Origin: Deltaproteobacteria bacterium
Lineage (GTDB): Bacteria; UBA10199; JADGCS01
Direction of reading: 5' to 3'
DNA: 60,897 nt
Assembly (NCBI GenBank): GCA_015228875.1
Contig: JADGCS010000009.1
Span: 1 to 60,897 of the forward strand
How positions within the stretch are numbered: position 1 is the first letter of the stretch; each line of letters opens with the position of its first letter. This document shows, piece by piece, positions 16,760-25,705 of this stretch. The translations under genes and the position numbers were made by a program. The notes below the pieces were generated by a model that saw only the letters and a list, made by a program, of their open reading frames with translations, did no database searches and was not told the DNA's origin.

Positions 16760-17124
16760 GTATTGATCTCCGAATACCAGATACGTACCGGATGTGGAGA
16801 TTAGTGTCAATATGTTATTCAATAAACTTGACAAAATTGACATATTGGCTCTATTGATGCGGAACATAATGTCTAGAACAGCCCACGCCGCAACCAAACA
16901 GTTTCTTCTCATGCTCCTTTTCTTCTCATGCTCCTTGAGTATTTTCGCCCGTGATGGCCACTGATTCCCGAGTATGTTGGCCACCCAATCCCGAGGATGA
17001 TGGCCACTTTGGGCGGGTGCTCTGGAATCAGTGGCCATATAAAACCATCTCCGTCGTAAAAAAAAATATCGTCAGGGATGAACACGGAAGCGGCTGTAGC
17101 AATAAACAAACAGACAGGCATGCT
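16760..17124. other. Gene-free stretch: candidate operator region and mobile-element end
   Basis: Upstream of the regulator there are paired motifs CAATATG (16808-16814) and CATATTG (16841-16847), plus several TTGACA/TGTCAA copies that could serve as promoter and operators. A 19-base direct repeat (CTTCTCATGCTCCTTTT type) follows at about 16905-16938. Then comes the IS21-like end at 16953-17038. No credible gene was seen; a long frame here is an upstream extension of the regulator. Confidence 0.4.
16953..17038. mobile_element. IS21-like multiple-terminal-repeat end (remnant)
   Basis: Three tandem 23-base units each carrying GGCCAC start at 16953, 16976 and 16999. An inverted copy, GGAATCAGTGGCCAT (17024-17038), is the exact reverse complement of 16954-16968. 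Ends built from multiple ~20-base repeats with 'TGGCCACTGATTCC' wording are what I recall for IS21-family elements. No istA or istB is present, so only an end or solo remnant remains. It marks the upstream edge of the restriction-modification island. Confidence 0.5.
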
Positions 17125-18024
17125 TTAATCGCCGAATGCAGGATTAAGAATTTTAAATTCGAGACAGACAGCAGCAAACAGCAAAACAAGGGAGACAAGC
17201 AGAATCAACAGCACAGCCCTTAAGACCTGTTTGAACTCGCTGGAGGCGAATTTGTATTTACCCAGCGCCTTGGAGAGAAAGATACCCGACATACCCGATG
17301 TGATGAGGGCAAGTGTCCTGATAAGAAGCACAAAAAAACCGCTCACAGTGATCACGATCATGTGGTGTTTTAAAGAGGGTTGATCCAGAGTAAACCCCAG
17401 TCTAAAGTACATGCCGTAAATGACACCCCAGACGGATGCCAGCCACGTGAGGACAAAGACAAAACCCACCCTGTAGACAAGCGAGACCAAAAAAAAGACC
17501 ACAAAAATGGTATAGCGGTTTTTAAGTATGGCGGCAAAGTCTTTTGTGACAAGGTGTGTGTGTGTCATCGTGTCGTGAATGTGAGAAAAAAAGACAATGC
17601 CGATCTGATCGCTCTTTAAGGTGAACATGACAATGGCGGCGTAAGAAGCAAGTACGGCAAGAAAAATAACAATGAGCGCCGCGGCCATTTCGATGTTTGC
17701 TCTTAACGAGGGGATTTTTTTCTGCCAGACATCGCTTTTGTTTTTCTCGAGGATATGATCCATGCTGGGGATGAGTGCAAAACTTAAAAAGAAGACAGAG
17801 ATGATCCCCGACTGAACGGGAAAGAGGAGAAAACTTAAGATGCAGGCGATGAGGGTGCGTAAGACAGTTCCCGTAAAGAGACTTAAAGAGCGTCTGGTGA
17901 GAGTGTCGGTGTCTTTGGAACCTTGGAAGGTTTTTTCTACGCGTTTCGGCATCAATTTTTGCATGGTGTCCGCCCGCGTAGTGTTTTCTGCTTTATGCGG
18001 GTTATGGATGAAAAAAGTGTTCAT
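17125..18024 (-). CDS. Multi-pass membrane protein, possibly SpoIIM-like, with repeat-derived N-terminus
   Basis: A 299-aa integral membrane protein with about six hydrophobic segments. The C-terminal half (a helix with VLLILLVSLVLLFAAVCLEF) and overall layout are weakly reminiscent of the SpoIIM/DUF95 family; this is uncertain. Residues 8-35 are encoded entirely by palindromic repeat copy B (NPHKAE ... KRVEKTFQG). The first ATG lies outside the repeat, another (codon 21) lies inside it, so the repeat either extends the protein or supplies its start. It begins 19 bp after pgsA and is likely co-transcribed with it. Function unknown. Confidence 0.7.
   Translation of the reverse strand: MNTFFIHNPHKAENTTRADTMQKLMPKRVEKTFQGSKDTDTLTRRSLSLFTGTVLRTLIACILSFLLFPVQSGIISVFFLSFALIPSMDHILEKNKSDVWQKKIPSLRANIEMAAALIVIFLAVLASYAAIVMFTLKSDQIGIVFFSHIHDTMTHTHLVTKDFAAILKNRYTIFVVFFLVSLVYRVGFVFVLTWLASVWGVIYGMYFRLGFTLDQPSLKHHMIVITVSGFFVLLIRTLALITSGMSGIFLSKALGKYKFASSEFKQVLRAVLLILLVSLVLLFAAVCLEFKILNPAFGD
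17919..18003 (-). repeat. Palindromic repeat family 1, copy B (85 bp, inside a CDS)
   Basis: Same length and ends as copy A, with four differences in 85 bases. It lies at the 5' end of the membrane-protein gene, in the same open frame as copy A. On the plus strand it ends in the hairpin-plus-T-run AACCTTGGAAGGTTTTTT. Confidence 0.88.
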
Positions 18025-18043
18025 GGTATTGAGACCCCGTGTC

Positions 18044-18664
18044 TTAAATTGTTTCCCTCTTCACGTTTTGCCTTAAAATCGTGAGTCCGTGTTGTGTGTA
18101 CTGAAAGAACGTGATGATGGTGAGGAGCAAGGCGATGTAGATCATCGCAAACTGGACATTTGAAACGAGCGTGATGATCTGCGGGTTGATATCGGGGTTC
18201 TTTTTTTCGATGTAAACCCTGATGAACGAAAAAACCAGCAGGGTAAACTGTGCAAAGGTGGTTCGTTTGGAGAGTATGGTTGGTTTAAAGAGTATTTGAA
18301 GCTGGCGAATAAAATAAAGGTACAGTGCGCCAATGACGATGTAAAAGTCCCTGCCGATCACGACCACGGTGAGCCACCACGGGAGGATATCCTTTGCGGT
18401 CAAAACGAGAAACGTGATCATCATCAAAAACTTGTCGGCAAGGGGATCGAGTACAGAACCCAGCTCTGTGGCCATGTGGAATCTGCGCGCCAGCAGTCCA
18501 TCGGTGACATCGGTGATACTGGCGATGAACAAAATAATCACGGCCAGCTTAAAGTTGTCGATAAGAAAATAATAGGTAAAGACAGGCACCAGAATAAATC
18601 GGAGCAGTGTGAGCTTGGTGGCCAGATTAAATTTGGGGGGCTTTGCCTGCGGGGGGGAATCCAT
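18044..18664 (-). CDS. pgsA: CDP-alcohol phosphatidyltransferase (PgsA-like)
   Basis: A 206-aa membrane enzyme with the complete family signature DG(x)2AR(x)8G(x)3D(x)3D, read as DGLLAR ... G ... DPLAD around residues 55-80. Several transmembrane helices follow. The family transfers a phosphatidyl group from CDP-diacylglycerol to an alcohol. PgsA, making phosphatidylglycerol phosphate from glycerol-3-phosphate, is the usual housekeeping member and fits the length, but another acceptor cannot be excluded. The N-terminus has a short Pro/Lys-rich leader. It is divergent from polA and heads a probable operon with the following membrane protein. Confidence 0.85.
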   Translation of the reverse strand: MDSPPQAKPPKFNLATKLTLLRFILVPVFTYYFLIDNFKLAVIILFIASITDVTDGLLARRFHMATELGSVLDPLADKFLMMITFLVLTAKDILPWWLTVVVIGRDFYIVIGALYLYFIRQLQILFKPTILSKRTTFAQFTLLVFSFIRVYIEKKNPDINPQIITLVSNVQFAMIYIALLLTIITFFQYTQHGLTILRQNVKRETI

Positions 18665-18756
18665 CGGCCATCTCCACTAGATTGATCTTGAAGAGACTTC
18701 AATGACTTTTTTGACTGCTTGTCTTTTTAAATTGTTGCGTATAAGAGGACGGGACC

Positions 18757-21609
18757 TTGAAGACCCTCTATCTCATCGATATATCCTCTTTTATTTTCAG
18801 GGCCTATTATGCAGTACGTCCCCTGTCTACAAAAGAAGGGATTCCCGTCAATGCGGTCTTTGGCGTGGTTTCGATGATCAACCGGCTTATCGAAAACAAC
18901 CGGCCCGATTATATCGTTGTGTGCAAAGACAGGCCGGACAAGGGGTTTAGACATGCGATCTTTCCACAGTACAAGGCAAATCGCAGTTTGCCGCCCGAGG
19001 ATCTTGTCCCGCAGTTTGAACTGATTCACGAGTTTATCCAAACCTACCCGATCCTTGCCATCGATCGGCAGGGCTACGAGGCCGATGACGTGATCGCTTC
19101 TCTTGTGCACCAGTGCAAGGCTGACAGCGATCTTAAAATCTTTATTGTATCTTCCGATAAAGACTTGATGCAACTGGTTGATGATCGTGTCTTTCTTTAT
19201 GACAGCATGAAAGACTCTGTCATCAAGCGCGAGGCCGTGATCGCGAAATTTGGCGTGCCGCCCGAAAGGGTTGTGGACGTGCAGAGTTTAAGCGGTGATC
19301 CGGTCGACAATATCCCCGGCGTAGCGGGTGTGGGTGTCAAGACTGCTGCCAAGCTCATCAACGAGTTTGGCGATCTCGAAAATGTCTTGAACAACGCGGA
19401 TCACATCAAAGGCAAGATCGGCGAAAAAATCAGGGGCGGCAGGGCGAACGCGCTGCTCTCAAAAAAGCTGGTGACCCTTGCCTCCGATATTGATCTTCAT
19501 GTCGACTGGGAGGGTTTTAAAATCAAGCCCCGTGATGTGGCGTCTCTTAATCAATTTTATAAAAGGCTCGAGTTTAACAAGTTCATCATCCATAACCCGC
19601 ATAAAGCGGAGTGCATTGCGATCAAACATGAAGGGTTTCATGTTTGGCGCTATGCGCCAGACACTACGCGGGGTGCATTGCGTTCGGACATGAATGATTT
19701 CATGTCCGGCGCTATGCGCCAGACCCCGGCGCGTCCCCCAAGGGGATCTCCATTGGGCGTAGAAAAAACCTTCCAAGGTTCCTCGGAGGGTCCTGCTGTA
19801 GAGATTACAGGCCGCGCGGCCCGCTTTGAACGTCAGTTGATTGATACCGAGGATCATCTCAGGGCCCTTGTCCATGTGATCAGGCAACAGCGGCCGGAGT
19901 TTATCGCATTTGACACCGAGACCGACTCTCTCCAATCCGTGGGTGCCGGGCTTGTGGGGGTGAGCCTCTGTTGTGACCCGCAAAGGGCGTATTACATACC
20001 CGTGGGACACAAGCAGGGACACAACATCCCCTTGCAGAAGGTCAAGGACATCCTGGGTCCCTTATTGTCGGACCCCGATTTTCCCAAGGCTGCGCAGAAT
20101 GCCAAGTTTGATCTTAATGTCCTTGCGGGCTGTGGTATTTCTGTTTTTCCTGTTGTGGACGACACGCTGATTGCCAGTTATCTTATCGACGCTAGTGGGC
20201 AACACAACCTTGATTACCTTGCAGCGAAATATCTGGATTACAGGACCATTAAATTTTCCGATCTGGTTTTAAAGGGGATGACTTTTGCCGATGTAGAGAT
20301 CGAAAAGGCAATGGACTATGCCGCCGAAGACGCGTGGGTGGTGCACCAACTTGTGAACCCCCTGCGTGATGAACTGCAAAAATTTAGTTTAACAAATATC
20401 TACGACACACTTGAAATCCCGCTGATCCCCGTGTTGGCACAGATCGAGCAGAACGGTGTGTTCATCGACGTCCCGTTTCTCAATCAACTGCATCTTGAGT
20501 TTGAGTCGCGTCTTAAGGGGCTCGAAGATCAAATTTACCATCTGGCGGGAGAGGTCTTTAACATCCAGTCACCCAAACAGCTTGCCGTGATCCTGTTTGA
20601 AAGGCTCAAACTCCCCGTTGTTAAAAAAACCAAGACGGGTTACTCGACGGATGTTGATGTCCTCGAAGAGCTGGCCCATCAACACAACCTGCCCAAGAGT
20701 CTGCTCGAATACAGAACGGTTGCCAAACTGCTTTCTACTTATGTCGTTCAGCTTAAAAATTTAATTCATACCCGCACAGGTCGTGTCCACACGCATTACA
20801 ATCAGGCCATTGTCACAACGGGGAGACTGAGTTCAACAGAACCCAATCTGCAGAACATCCCCGTGAGGACCGAAGAGGGGCGCAGGATCAGACAGAGTTT
20901 TATCGCTCCGGAGGGTGCCGTTATTTTTTCGGCAGACTATTCGCAGATCGAACTGAGGCTCCTCGCCGCATTTTCAAAGGATCGGGGGCTTACGGATGCC
21001 TATTGTCACGATCAGGATATCCACGCCAAAACCGCCTCTCATATCTTTGGCATGCCCCTCGACGCGGTCACGCCCGAACTGCGCGGGATTGGCAAGACCA
21101 TCAACTTTGGTGTTGTCTACGGCCAGTCACCCTACGGCCTGTCAAAACAATTGGGTGTCCCGTTGGGCGAGGCAAAGGCCTTCATCGATGGTTTTTACAG
21201 GGAGTTTTCGCAGGTAGGAATTTACAAGCATGCGGTCCTTGCCGAGGCGCGCCGGACGGGTTACGTCACCACCTACAGGGGGCGTCGTCGTTGCCTGCCC
21301 GAGCTCAACAGTCAAAACACGCTGAGCCGTCAAAACGCGGAGAGGGCGGCGTTTAACACCGTATTTCAGGGATCGGCGGCCGATCTTATCAAAGAGGCCA
21401 TGATTGTTGTTCAGGGGTATCTTTTTAAAAACAATCTTAGGACAAAAATGATCATGCAGGTTCATGACGAGCTGGTCTTTGAGGTCCCTCACGATGAACT
21501 TAAAACCGTGCTGACCACCATCCCTGCGATCATGGAATCTGTATTTACACTCGATGTCCCGCTTAAGGTCAGTGCGAGTTATGGCAGCAACTGGGCGAGC
21601 GCCCATTGA
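18757..21609 (+). CDS. polA: DNA polymerase I with an in-frame palindromic repeat insertion
   Basis: A 950-aa three-domain PolA starting at TTG with a strong AAGAGGA ribosome site. The protein opens MKTLYLIDISSF as usual. Residues 1-275 are the 5'-nuclease domain. Residues ~360-545 are the 3'-5' exonuclease with D386 and E388 (DTETDS), so proofreading looks intact. The polymerase domain has motif A (DYSQIELR, Asp727), motif B (RGIGKTINFGVVYGQ) and motif C (VHDE, Asp904). Residues 280-342 are encoded by repeat copy C, placed exactly in the linker between the two nuclease domains, where extra sequence should do least harm. The repeat keeps the frame open. It is divergent from pgsA. Confidence 0.95.
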   Translation: MKTLYLIDISSFIFRAYYAVRPLSTKEGIPVNAVFGVVSMINRLIENNRPDYIVVCKDRPDKGFRHAIFPQYKANRSLPPEDLVPQFELIHEFIQTYPILAIDRQGYEADDVIASLVHQCKADSDLKIFIVSSDKDLMQLVDDRVFLYDSMKDSVIKREAVIAKFGVPPERVVDVQSLSGDPVDNIPGVAGVGVKTAAKLINEFGDLENVLNNADHIKGKIGEKIRGGRANALLSKKLVTLASDIDLHVDWEGFKIKPRDVASLNQFYKRLEFNKFIIHNPHKAECIAIKHEGFHVWRYAPDTTRGALRSDMNDFMSGAMRQTPARPPRGSPLGVEKTFQGSSEGPAVEITGRAARFERQLIDTEDHLRALVHVIRQQRPEFIAFDTETDSLQSVGAGLVGVSLCCDPQRAYYIPVGHKQGHNIPLQKVKDILGPLLSDPDFPKAAQNAKFDLNVLAGCGISVFPVVDDTLIASYLIDASGQHNLDYLAAKYLDYRTIKFSDLVLKGMTFADVEIEKAMDYAAEDAWVVHQLVNPLRDELQKFSLTNIYDTLEIPLIPVLAQIEQNGVFIDVPFLNQLHLEFESRLKGLEDQIYHLAGEVFNIQSPKQLAVILFERLKLPVVKKTKTGYSTDVDVLEELAHQHNLPKSLLEYRTVAKLLSTYVVQLKNLIHTRTGRVHTHYNQAIVTTGRLSSTEPNLQNIPVRTEEGRRIRQSFIAPEGAVIFSADYSQIELRLLAAFSKDRGLTDAYCHDQDIHAKTASHIFGMPLDAVTPELRGIGKTINFGVVYGQSPYGLSKQLGVPLGEAKAFIDGFYREFSQVGIYKHAVLAEARRTGYVTTYRGRRRCLPELNSQNTLSRQNAERAAFNTVFQGSAADLIKEAMIVVQGYLFKNNLRTKMIMQVHDELVFEVPHDELKTVLTTIPAIMESVFTLDVPLKVSASYGSNWASAH
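19594..19780 (+). repeat. Palindromic repeat family 1, copy C (187 bp, inside polA)
   Basis: Long form of the family: it begins AACCCGCATAAAGCGG and ends AACCTTCCAAGGTT. It carries extra internal palindromes, CATGAAGGGTTTCATG, GGCGCTATGCGCC and a second CATGAA...TTTCATG. The frame reads NPHKAE ... VEKTFQG, matching the start and end of copies A and B. Compared with copy D it has an extra segment near its 3' end (CCAAGGGGATCTCCATTGG region). Confidence 0.92.
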
Positions 21610-21687
21610 TGGCACGGGCAGGTTTTCTGTTGCCTGTCTTGCGGTCTCTCGTGTAAATGTCCAACCAACAGAAGATTTTGAGATTCC

Positions 21688-24066
21688 ATGGCATCTGATC
21701 AAAACAACAACCTGTCCTATCGTGAGCGCACCAGTGTGCTCAAGGTCCTGTTGATCGAAGACAAACAAAAGGACAGGGATCTCATTGCCAACTACCTCAT
21801 GCCTGCACTGGGAGAGGCCTCTCTCTATATGGTGGAGTTTTCCACCAACCTGACACGGGGGCTTGAGCGGATTAAGAAACGCGGTATCGATGTCATCCTC
21901 CTCGATATTGCGCTGCCCGAGAGTCATGGGCTTGAGGCCTTCAGGTTTGTCAGCGAAGAGGCCCCCGACATCCCCATTGTGGTGTTGACCGGCATCGAAA
22001 ACACGATGCTCGCGCATCAGACCCTTAAACTTGGTGCGCAGGATTATCTTGTCAAGGATTCCATCAACACGCAGCTTTTAAAAAGGGCCATCGATTACGC
22101 CTGCGAGAGAAAACAACTGCAGATGGAACTTTCTGCGGCCGAGGAAAAAAAATTCAAGCACATCATCGATAAAAATCTTGATGCCATGGTGGTTCTTAAT
22201 GAGGGGAAAAAGATTCTGTTTGTCAACGATGCCGCCGAAAGGCTGTTTGATGAAACCCAAACAGCGCTGCTTAACCAAAACTTTGAGTATCCCGTCGAAA
22301 TCAACAAAAACATCCAGATTGAAATCCTGCAAAAAACAGGAAAAAAAGTTGTAGGCGAGATCAGGGCCTCGCACATCGAATGGGAGAAAAAAAATGATAT
22401 CCTTGTGACCATCAGGGATGTCACCGAGTTTCAAAAAGTTGAAAGTCTTAAAAGCCAGATTAACGAGTACGAACGCATATCAAAACTCAAAGATCAGTTT
22501 TTGGGGACAGTATCACATGAACTTCGCACACCTCTCACAATTATCAGGGGGGCGGTGGGCAACATGATCGACGGCATTGTGGGTGACCTTACCGAACAGC
22601 AGGTCAGGGTCATGCAGATTGCCAACAACAATGTCTCGCGCCTTGCCCGTATTATCGATGATCTTCTGGACCTCTCAAGGCTTGAGTCCGAAAAGGTACG
22701 CATCAATCCCAGACAAATCGACATGGATTCTTTTATCGAGCGTATTATTCAGAGTTTTCAGATCGTGGCACAGGAAAAAGGGCTTGTCCTGATCGAAGAA
22801 AGACCCAAAAAAACACCATCGCTGTTTGCAGACCCCGACATGCTTTCGCAGGTGATGAATAATCTCATCATCAACGCCATGAGATACGCGCACTCAAAGA
22901 TCATCATCCGTGTGCAGAAGGCAAAGAGTCTTCACAAAACAGAAGAAGACGACAGTGACGCCCTGACATTGTCGGGCAAAACAGAAAAAAACAGGCATGC
23001 CACTGTAAGTGTAAGCGGGAATGCTGAATACGTGCAGATCTCGGTGATTGATGATGGTCCCGGGATGCCCAAGGACCAGATGGGTGATCTTTTCAACAAG
23101 TTTGTCCAGATCAACCGCCCCATCGGCGGGGCCGGTTACAAAGGGACGGGGCTGGGGCTTGCCATCTGCAAGGCCATTATAGATCAGCATCAGGGAAAGA
23201 TCTGGGCAAAATCAAAACAGGGTGAGGGGTCACAGTTTCATGTCATGCTTTCTCATTATGACGAGGCAAAGATTTTCTATGCAAACCTTAACCACGCCCT
23301 TAACGAGGCGGCCATCAGCAGGGCGGCCCTGTGTGTGATTCTGGGGTTTGTTTCCAACATAGAAGAACTCTACGAAAAATCAGATCACGAGTCGGTGCAG
23401 GCGATGTTCGAAGAGGCGCAGACGGAGATACAATCCAAACTTCTGCGCAAGGAAGAAAAGGTCTCTTATTATTCAAACCGCGGTGTCATCATGGTGATGG
23501 TCCATGCCATCAGGGACGGCGGGGAATCCCTTAAAACAAAGATCGTCGGGGTCATGAGTCAAATGAAGTGTTACGGCAGGGACCGCGAGATCGTTGCGCA
23601 CACATCTGTGGGGATGGCATTGTATCCTGAAGAATCCGATCGTGCCGCGTCACTCTTAAACATTGCCTATCAAAATGCGCAGAGCAGAAAGGTTCTGATT
23701 ATCGACGACGAGCAGAGTATCCTCGACATGATTGCCGTTCTTCTCAGGGTCAGGGAATACACGGTTGAGACGGCCGTGGACGGGGAGGGCGGTCTTGATC
23801 TGGCTGTCTCGTTTGCGCCCGATGTGATTGTGCTTGATATCATGATGCCCGGTCTTAATGGCTGGGATGTCTGCCGCAGGCTGCGCGCCGATCCCCGCAC
23901 AAAAAACGTGGCGATTATTGTGCTGACGGCCTCGATGGAGGCCGGCATAGAAGACCAAGCCCGCTCGTTTAATGCCGTGCTCATGGGCAAACCCTACGAT
24001 CCCAAAAAATTGTTGGACTGCCTTAAAAAAGAATCCCAAGCCAGGCAGGGTGAGTTCAGGTTTTAA
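21688..24066 (+). CDS. Hybrid sensor protein: REC-PAS-HisKA-HATPase-degenerate GGDEF-REC
   Basis: A 792-aa cytoplasmic signalling protein. Residues ~17-140 are a receiver (LLDIALP, Lys in YLVKD), ~150-250 a PAS-like domain, then HisKA with the phospho-accepting His near 276 (TVSHELRTPL). HATPase boxes follow (NNLIINA, DDGPGMP, GTGLGLAI). Residues ~525-665 look like a GGDEF fold: they end VGMALYPEESDRAASLL, but the GGDEF signature is replaced by a NRGVIMVMV-like strand, so no cyclase activity is expected. A C-terminal receiver (about 668-785) has VLIIDDE, LDIMMPG and the conserved Lys (MGKPYD). No membrane segment is present. It begins 78 bp after polA; the target pathway is unknown. Confidence 0.88.
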   Translation: MASDQNNNLSYRERTSVLKVLLIEDKQKDRDLIANYLMPALGEASLYMVEFSTNLTRGLERIKKRGIDVILLDIALPESHGLEAFRFVSEEAPDIPIVVLTGIENTMLAHQTLKLGAQDYLVKDSINTQLLKRAIDYACERKQLQMELSAAEEKKFKHIIDKNLDAMVVLNEGKKILFVNDAAERLFDETQTALLNQNFEYPVEINKNIQIEILQKTGKKVVGEIRASHIEWEKKNDILVTIRDVTEFQKVESLKSQINEYERISKLKDQFLGTVSHELRTPLTIIRGAVGNMIDGIVGDLTEQQVRVMQIANNNVSRLARIIDDLLDLSRLESEKVRINPRQIDMDSFIERIIQSFQIVAQEKGLVLIEERPKKTPSLFADPDMLSQVMNNLIINAMRYAHSKIIIRVQKAKSLHKTEEDDSDALTLSGKTEKNRHATVSVSGNAEYVQISVIDDGPGMPKDQMGDLFNKFVQINRPIGGAGYKGTGLGLAICKAIIDQHQGKIWAKSKQGEGSQFHVMLSHYDEAKIFYANLNHALNEAAISRAALCVILGFVSNIEELYEKSDHESVQAMFEEAQTEIQSKLLRKEEKVSYYSNRGVIMVMVHAIRDGGESLKTKIVGVMSQMKCYGRDREIVAHTSVGMALYPEESDRAASLLNIAYQNAQSRKVLIIDDEQSILDMIAVLLRVREYTVETAVDGEGGLDLAVSFAPDVIVLDIMMPGLNGWDVCRRLRADPRTKNVAIIVLTASMEAGIEDQARSFNAVLMGKPYDPKKLLDCLKKESQARQGEFRF

Positions 24067-24127
24067 CCTGTCGCTAAGCGGGGTCTTTAGTTGCGATTAG
24101 GATTTAACGACTGAGGGGTGTGTCTTT

Positions 24128-25381
24128 TTAAGCGACCTTTTTTGCTGCTGCCGCCTCTTGTGCCTCTCTGCGGTCGAGGACAAATTTGCTGATCAGAAAT
24201 GCCTCGGCAAACACCATAAAGAGACGAAGAGCAAGGTCCATACGATAATAGGGGAACGAGGGGCTGAGCAGGTCAGTTTTGCTACTCACAATTGACAGGC
24301 CAATATTGAGGACAAAGGCCGTGAAGACATCAGCGAGGATGGTTTTGATCATGCTGTCTTTAAAGGCATTGGCCGCTGTGTTAAAATAAAAAGAACCCAG
24401 AATAAGGCCATTGGCTGTGATAGCCCAAGCCAACTGGGTTGATGGAAATTCTACAAAGTGCATGAACGACATAAAAAATGAGAGACACAGTCCCGAAAAG
24501 AGCGGAAAGGCCTTGAGCCCCCCAACTGTCCCAGGGACCCCAGGTGCCAATGCGCGCATAAAACCAAAGCGGTTGTTCTCAAAAAATCCCCTAATTTTAC
24601 CGACAAATTTTGCGGCACCAAACATGAGGGAGGAGTCGGCGGGCCCTTTTTTAAGGTCCACAAGCGGTCTGTTGTCCGATAACTGGGTGATGCAGCCCTG
24701 ACCATACAATCCACCCTTCACCTGCAGTTCGGTACGCCTAACAAAATTGAGCAGATGTTTGTTTTTGATGTGCAAACGATTGGGCATGTCTTGAAGGCTG
24801 TCAGGGAAATGTTGTCCTCGATGAAAGGCCCCAATGCCAAATGAGACGGCTGAGAAACAGAGGGTTGTCGCAAGCAGATTGCCAACTAACTCAGGGGTCA
24901 GACCACTGGCCCATCCCAAAAGTTTGACATCGCGTGAGCGAAGGACGGCGTCGGCAAACGCATCGAGCGGTGTGTTGACCGCAAGGTCCGACAAGACCTT
25001 GGCTGAGAGGTGAGATACATGCCCCCCCGCCCAGAAACCGCCGACCAGCGCTGCCGAATACAGTACAAACGGGCTGGTAAGAACCTTGCCCGCATGGCTC
25101 AAGACGCCTTTTACGATCGAACGCGGTGGTGATGCAGGTGGCGGTATTGTTTGCCGCTGCACGGTGTCGGGGGGGGTTGCGCGACCAGGCAGTGAGGCGT
25201 CATTTGTGCCATCCGCAACCTGCATGGCAAGGTGCTGAGTCGCAGAAACGCTTGCAGACTTGGTCGGCGAGGCAAGCGGTGGCGTTCCAATGGGCCTAGA
25301 GACCGGTTTTGCTGGCAGTCCCCAGAGCGATGTTGTTGGAAATGTTAATCCGTTGGGTGTGGCCAAAGTGGCAAGACGCAT
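24128..25381 (-). CDS. Hypothetical membrane protein with Pro/Ser/Thr-rich N-terminus
   Basis: A 417-aa protein starting after GGGGGAATC. Residues 1-90 are Pro/Ser/Thr/Ala-rich and probably disordered. After that there are several hydrophobic stretches, for example around 100-115, 165-185, 305-325, 335-360 and 370-385, separated by basic loops. It ends in an Arg/Glu/Ala/Lys-rich tail. No family was recognised. It converges on the hybrid kinase gene. The unknown protein at 35250-36236 also has a Pro/Thr/Ala-rich N-terminus, but I see no clear homology. Confidence 0.7.
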   Translation of the reverse strand: MRLATLATPNGLTFPTTSLWGLPAKPVSRPIGTPPLASPTKSASVSATQHLAMQVADGTNDASLPGRATPPDTVQRQTIPPPASPPRSIVKGVLSHAGKVLTSPFVLYSAALVGGFWAGGHVSHLSAKVLSDLAVNTPLDAFADAVLRSRDVKLLGWASGLTPELVGNLLATTLCFSAVSFGIGAFHRGQHFPDSLQDMPNRLHIKNKHLLNFVRRTELQVKGGLYGQGCITQLSDNRPLVDLKKGPADSSLMFGAAKFVGKIRGFFENNRFGFMRALAPGVPGTVGGLKAFPLFSGLCLSFFMSFMHFVEFPSTQLAWAITANGLILGSFYFNTAANAFKDSMIKTILADVFTAFVLNIGLSIVSSKTDLLSPSFPYYRMDLALRLFMVFAEAFLISKFVLDRREAQEAAAAKKVA

Positions 25382-25705
25382 GATTCCCCCGATGTTAAAT
25401 CGTTGTCGTATAATCCCTATAAATGCCTAAAACATTATAATTGCGGCCGTCAAGATAATAACGATTTGCGTTTATTTTTCAACAAGTTACTCATTTAACT
25501 TTGGCGTGGTGGAGTTTCTCCGTCATGCGAGTTTACTAACAGGGGGGGATTTTATCTGAGCAAAGTGGGGGGAATTTAGGTGAGCGCTATAGAATAATGC
25601 GAGTGATACGAGTGTCGTCATACGAGTGCTTTGGATGGTACATCTAAGGACGGGTCCATGGACGTTTCAGGATTATGTTCCTTTGTCGAGACGGGCAATG
25701 CAACA
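25382..25705. other. Gene-free border region of a small island
   Basis: This stretch holds a unit GAGTTTCTCCGTCATGCGAGT (25512-25532), closely matched beyond the island at 27063-27083. Two 24-base-period G-rich units (25543-25585) and several ATACGAGT/ATGCGAGT words (25595-25628) follow. Nothing in it looks like a gene. Confidence 0.45.
25543..25585. mobile_element. Possible IS-end remnant with tandem G-rich units
   Basis: GGGGGGATTTTATCTGAGC (25543-25561) is followed at a 24-base period by GGGGGGAATTTAGGTGAGC (25567-25585). Tandem ~20-base units with TGAGC ends look like another IS21-family multiple-repeat terminus. No transposase gene accompanies it. The identification rests on general resemblance. 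Confidence 0.35.

Noticed and set aside
16760-17038. N-terminal extension of the LexA-like regulator (93 codons)
   Set aside because: It crosses the mobile-element end and direct repeats; the downstream ATG has a proper ribosome site and starts at the helix-turn-helix.
21142-22017. 291-codon minus-strand frame across the polA/hybrid-kinase junction
   Set aside because: Both underlying genes have strong family motifs on the plus strand; the frame has no recognisable content.
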